Shown here one piece after another: positions 63,390 to 64,000 of a DNA stretch of 64,000 nucleotides. This stretch comes from Agromyces protaetiae (GTDB taxonomy: Bacteria > Actinomycetota > Actinomycetes > Actinomycetales > Microbacteriaceae), in contig NZ_CP133018.1 in assembly GCF_030866785.1 (NCBI RefSeq), forward strand, positions 1,674,001 through 1,738,000, in the 5' to 3' direction. The translations under genes and the position numbers were made by a program. Below the pieces are notes generated by a model, which saw nothing but the letters and a program-made list of their open reading frames with translations, had not been told where the DNA came from and made no database searches. How positions within the stretch are numbered: position 1 is the first letter of the stretch; each line of letters opens with the position of its first letter.

Positions 63390-63986
63390 CTAAATGTGCC
63401 AGTGCCAGTCGTGGACGCCGCGGGCGGCGTCGGCGGCGGCGTGCGTGAGCGGCTTCACGGTCGCCGGCACGCCGACCACGAGCGAGTGCGCCGGCGCGGG
63501 CTTCGTGACCACCGCGTTGGCGCCGACCGCGCTCCACGCGCCGACCGTGATGTCGCCGAGAATCTTCGCCCCGGCGCCGACCGTCACCCCGTCCTCGAGG
63601 GTCGGGTGCCGCTTGGTGCCCGGCGGCGTGTTGCGCGGCGCCTTTCCGCCGAGCGTCACGCCGTGGTAGAGCATGACGTCGTCGCCCACGATCGCAGTCT
63701 CGCCGATCACCACGCCCATGCCGTGGTCGATGAAGAACCGCCGCCCGATGCGCGCCCCGGGGTGGATCTCGATCCCGGTCAGGAACCGCACGAGCTGTGA
63801 GAGCAACCGGGCCGGCAACCGCAACCCCGCCTCCCAGAGGCGGTGGGTCAGGCGATACGTCCAGATGGCGTGCAGGCCCGAGTAGGCGAGAAAGACCTCG
63901 AGATCGCCTCGTGCGGCAGGGTCGTGCGCACGCGCGGTCGCGAGGTCTTCCTTCAGGGTACGGAGAATCGGCACCCGTTCAGTCAA
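63390..63986 (-). CDS. cysE: Serine O-acetyltransferase
   Basis: CysE acetylates serine for cysteine synthesis. The 198-residue, short (EpsC-type) enzyme has [19 protein letters not shown], the catalytic His region [28 protein letters not shown] and left-handed beta-helix hexapeptides ([18 protein letters not shown]). The first in-frame start is a TTG at 63986; a GTG at 63974 ([11 protein letters not shown]) is as likely. Only 14 bases upstream are in the window, so its promoter and any cysK partner are not visible. Confidence 0.93.
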   Translation of the reverse strand: MTERVPILRTLKEDLATARAHDPAARGDLEVFLAYSGLHAIWTYRLTHRLWEAGLRLPARLLSQLVRFLTGIEIHPGARIGRRFFIDHGMGVVIGETAIVGDDVMLYHGVTLGGKAPRNTPPGTKRHPTLEDGVTVGAGAKILGDITVGAWSAVGANAVVTKPAPAHSLVVGVPATVKPLTHAAADAARGVHDWHWHI

Positions 63987-64000
63987 GCAGACTCAGCCGG

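Overview
The window is chromosomal DNA from a very GC-rich actinobacterium, most likely a Microbacteriaceae member close to Agromyces or a relative. This rests on the base composition, the fused actinobacterial 2-oxoglutarate dehydrogenase (Kgd), a GuaB1-type enzyme, DtxR-type iron boxes, many GTG starts with apparently leaderless promoters, and the block argS, lysA, hom, thrC, thrB, rho, prfA, which is conserved in Actinobacteria. No prophage, transposase, rRNA or CRISPR array is visible. Coding density is high. The only stretch over 300 bases without a gene (35635-36080) is filled with GC-rich repeats.

Layout. 1-8.8 kb: kgd (minus, cut by the window edge), guaB1, a pair of CNNM/CorC-type membrane proteins, a VOC protein and the NAD(P)HX dehydratase nnrD. 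8.9-11.4 kb: a polar amino-acid ABC importer (minus). 11.5-14.5 kb: a GT87-type membrane glycosyltransferase, a thiamine-binding-family protein and an MFS exporter. 14.6-17.9 kb: a secreted RHS-repeat protein with an odd, A/T-richer C-terminus. 18.0-21.1 kb: a three-gene signalling operon (histidine kinase, kinase-like membrane protein, LuxR regulator). 21.2-23.9 kb: metX and metY for methionine synthesis, with four 19-bp tandem repeats upstream of metX. 24.0-30.5 kb: acyltransferase, SDR, potassium channel, S51-like protein, ung, GNAT and amidase genes. 30.5-35.6 kb: a five-gene siderophore-iron uptake locus with two DtxR-like boxes. 36.1-39.0 kb: a small HExxH protein, a flavoprotein disulfide reductase and an arginase-family protein. 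39.1-43.4 kb: PspA, a TPM-domain protein, an ECF-type sigma factor and its membrane partner. 43.6-50.1 kb: three penicillin-interacting-type serine hydrolase lipoproteins and a two-component system. 50.4-58.6 kb: tRNA-Arg(CCG), a lipoprotein, argS, a DUF2993 protein and the lysine/threonine genes. 58.8-64 kb: rho, prfA, an AbiEi/DUF559-like orphan and a serine acetyltransferase (cysE).

How the genes work together. Several loci feed the aspartate and sulphur amino-acid network: lysA, hom, thrB and thrC (homoserine branch), metX and metY (homoserine to homocysteine), and cysE (cysteine precursor). The 39-50 kb region looks like an envelope-stress neighbourhood: PspA, TPM, sigma factor, D,D-peptidase-type lipoproteins and a sensor kinase.

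The features most worth a second look are the chimeric RHS C-terminus, the metX tandem repeats, a dispersed palindromic GCGCCACTTC repeat family, a strikingly common decamer GGATGCCTCG, two leaderless small ORFs whose stops overlap the next gene's start, and the sigma/serine-hydrolase/kinase cluster.
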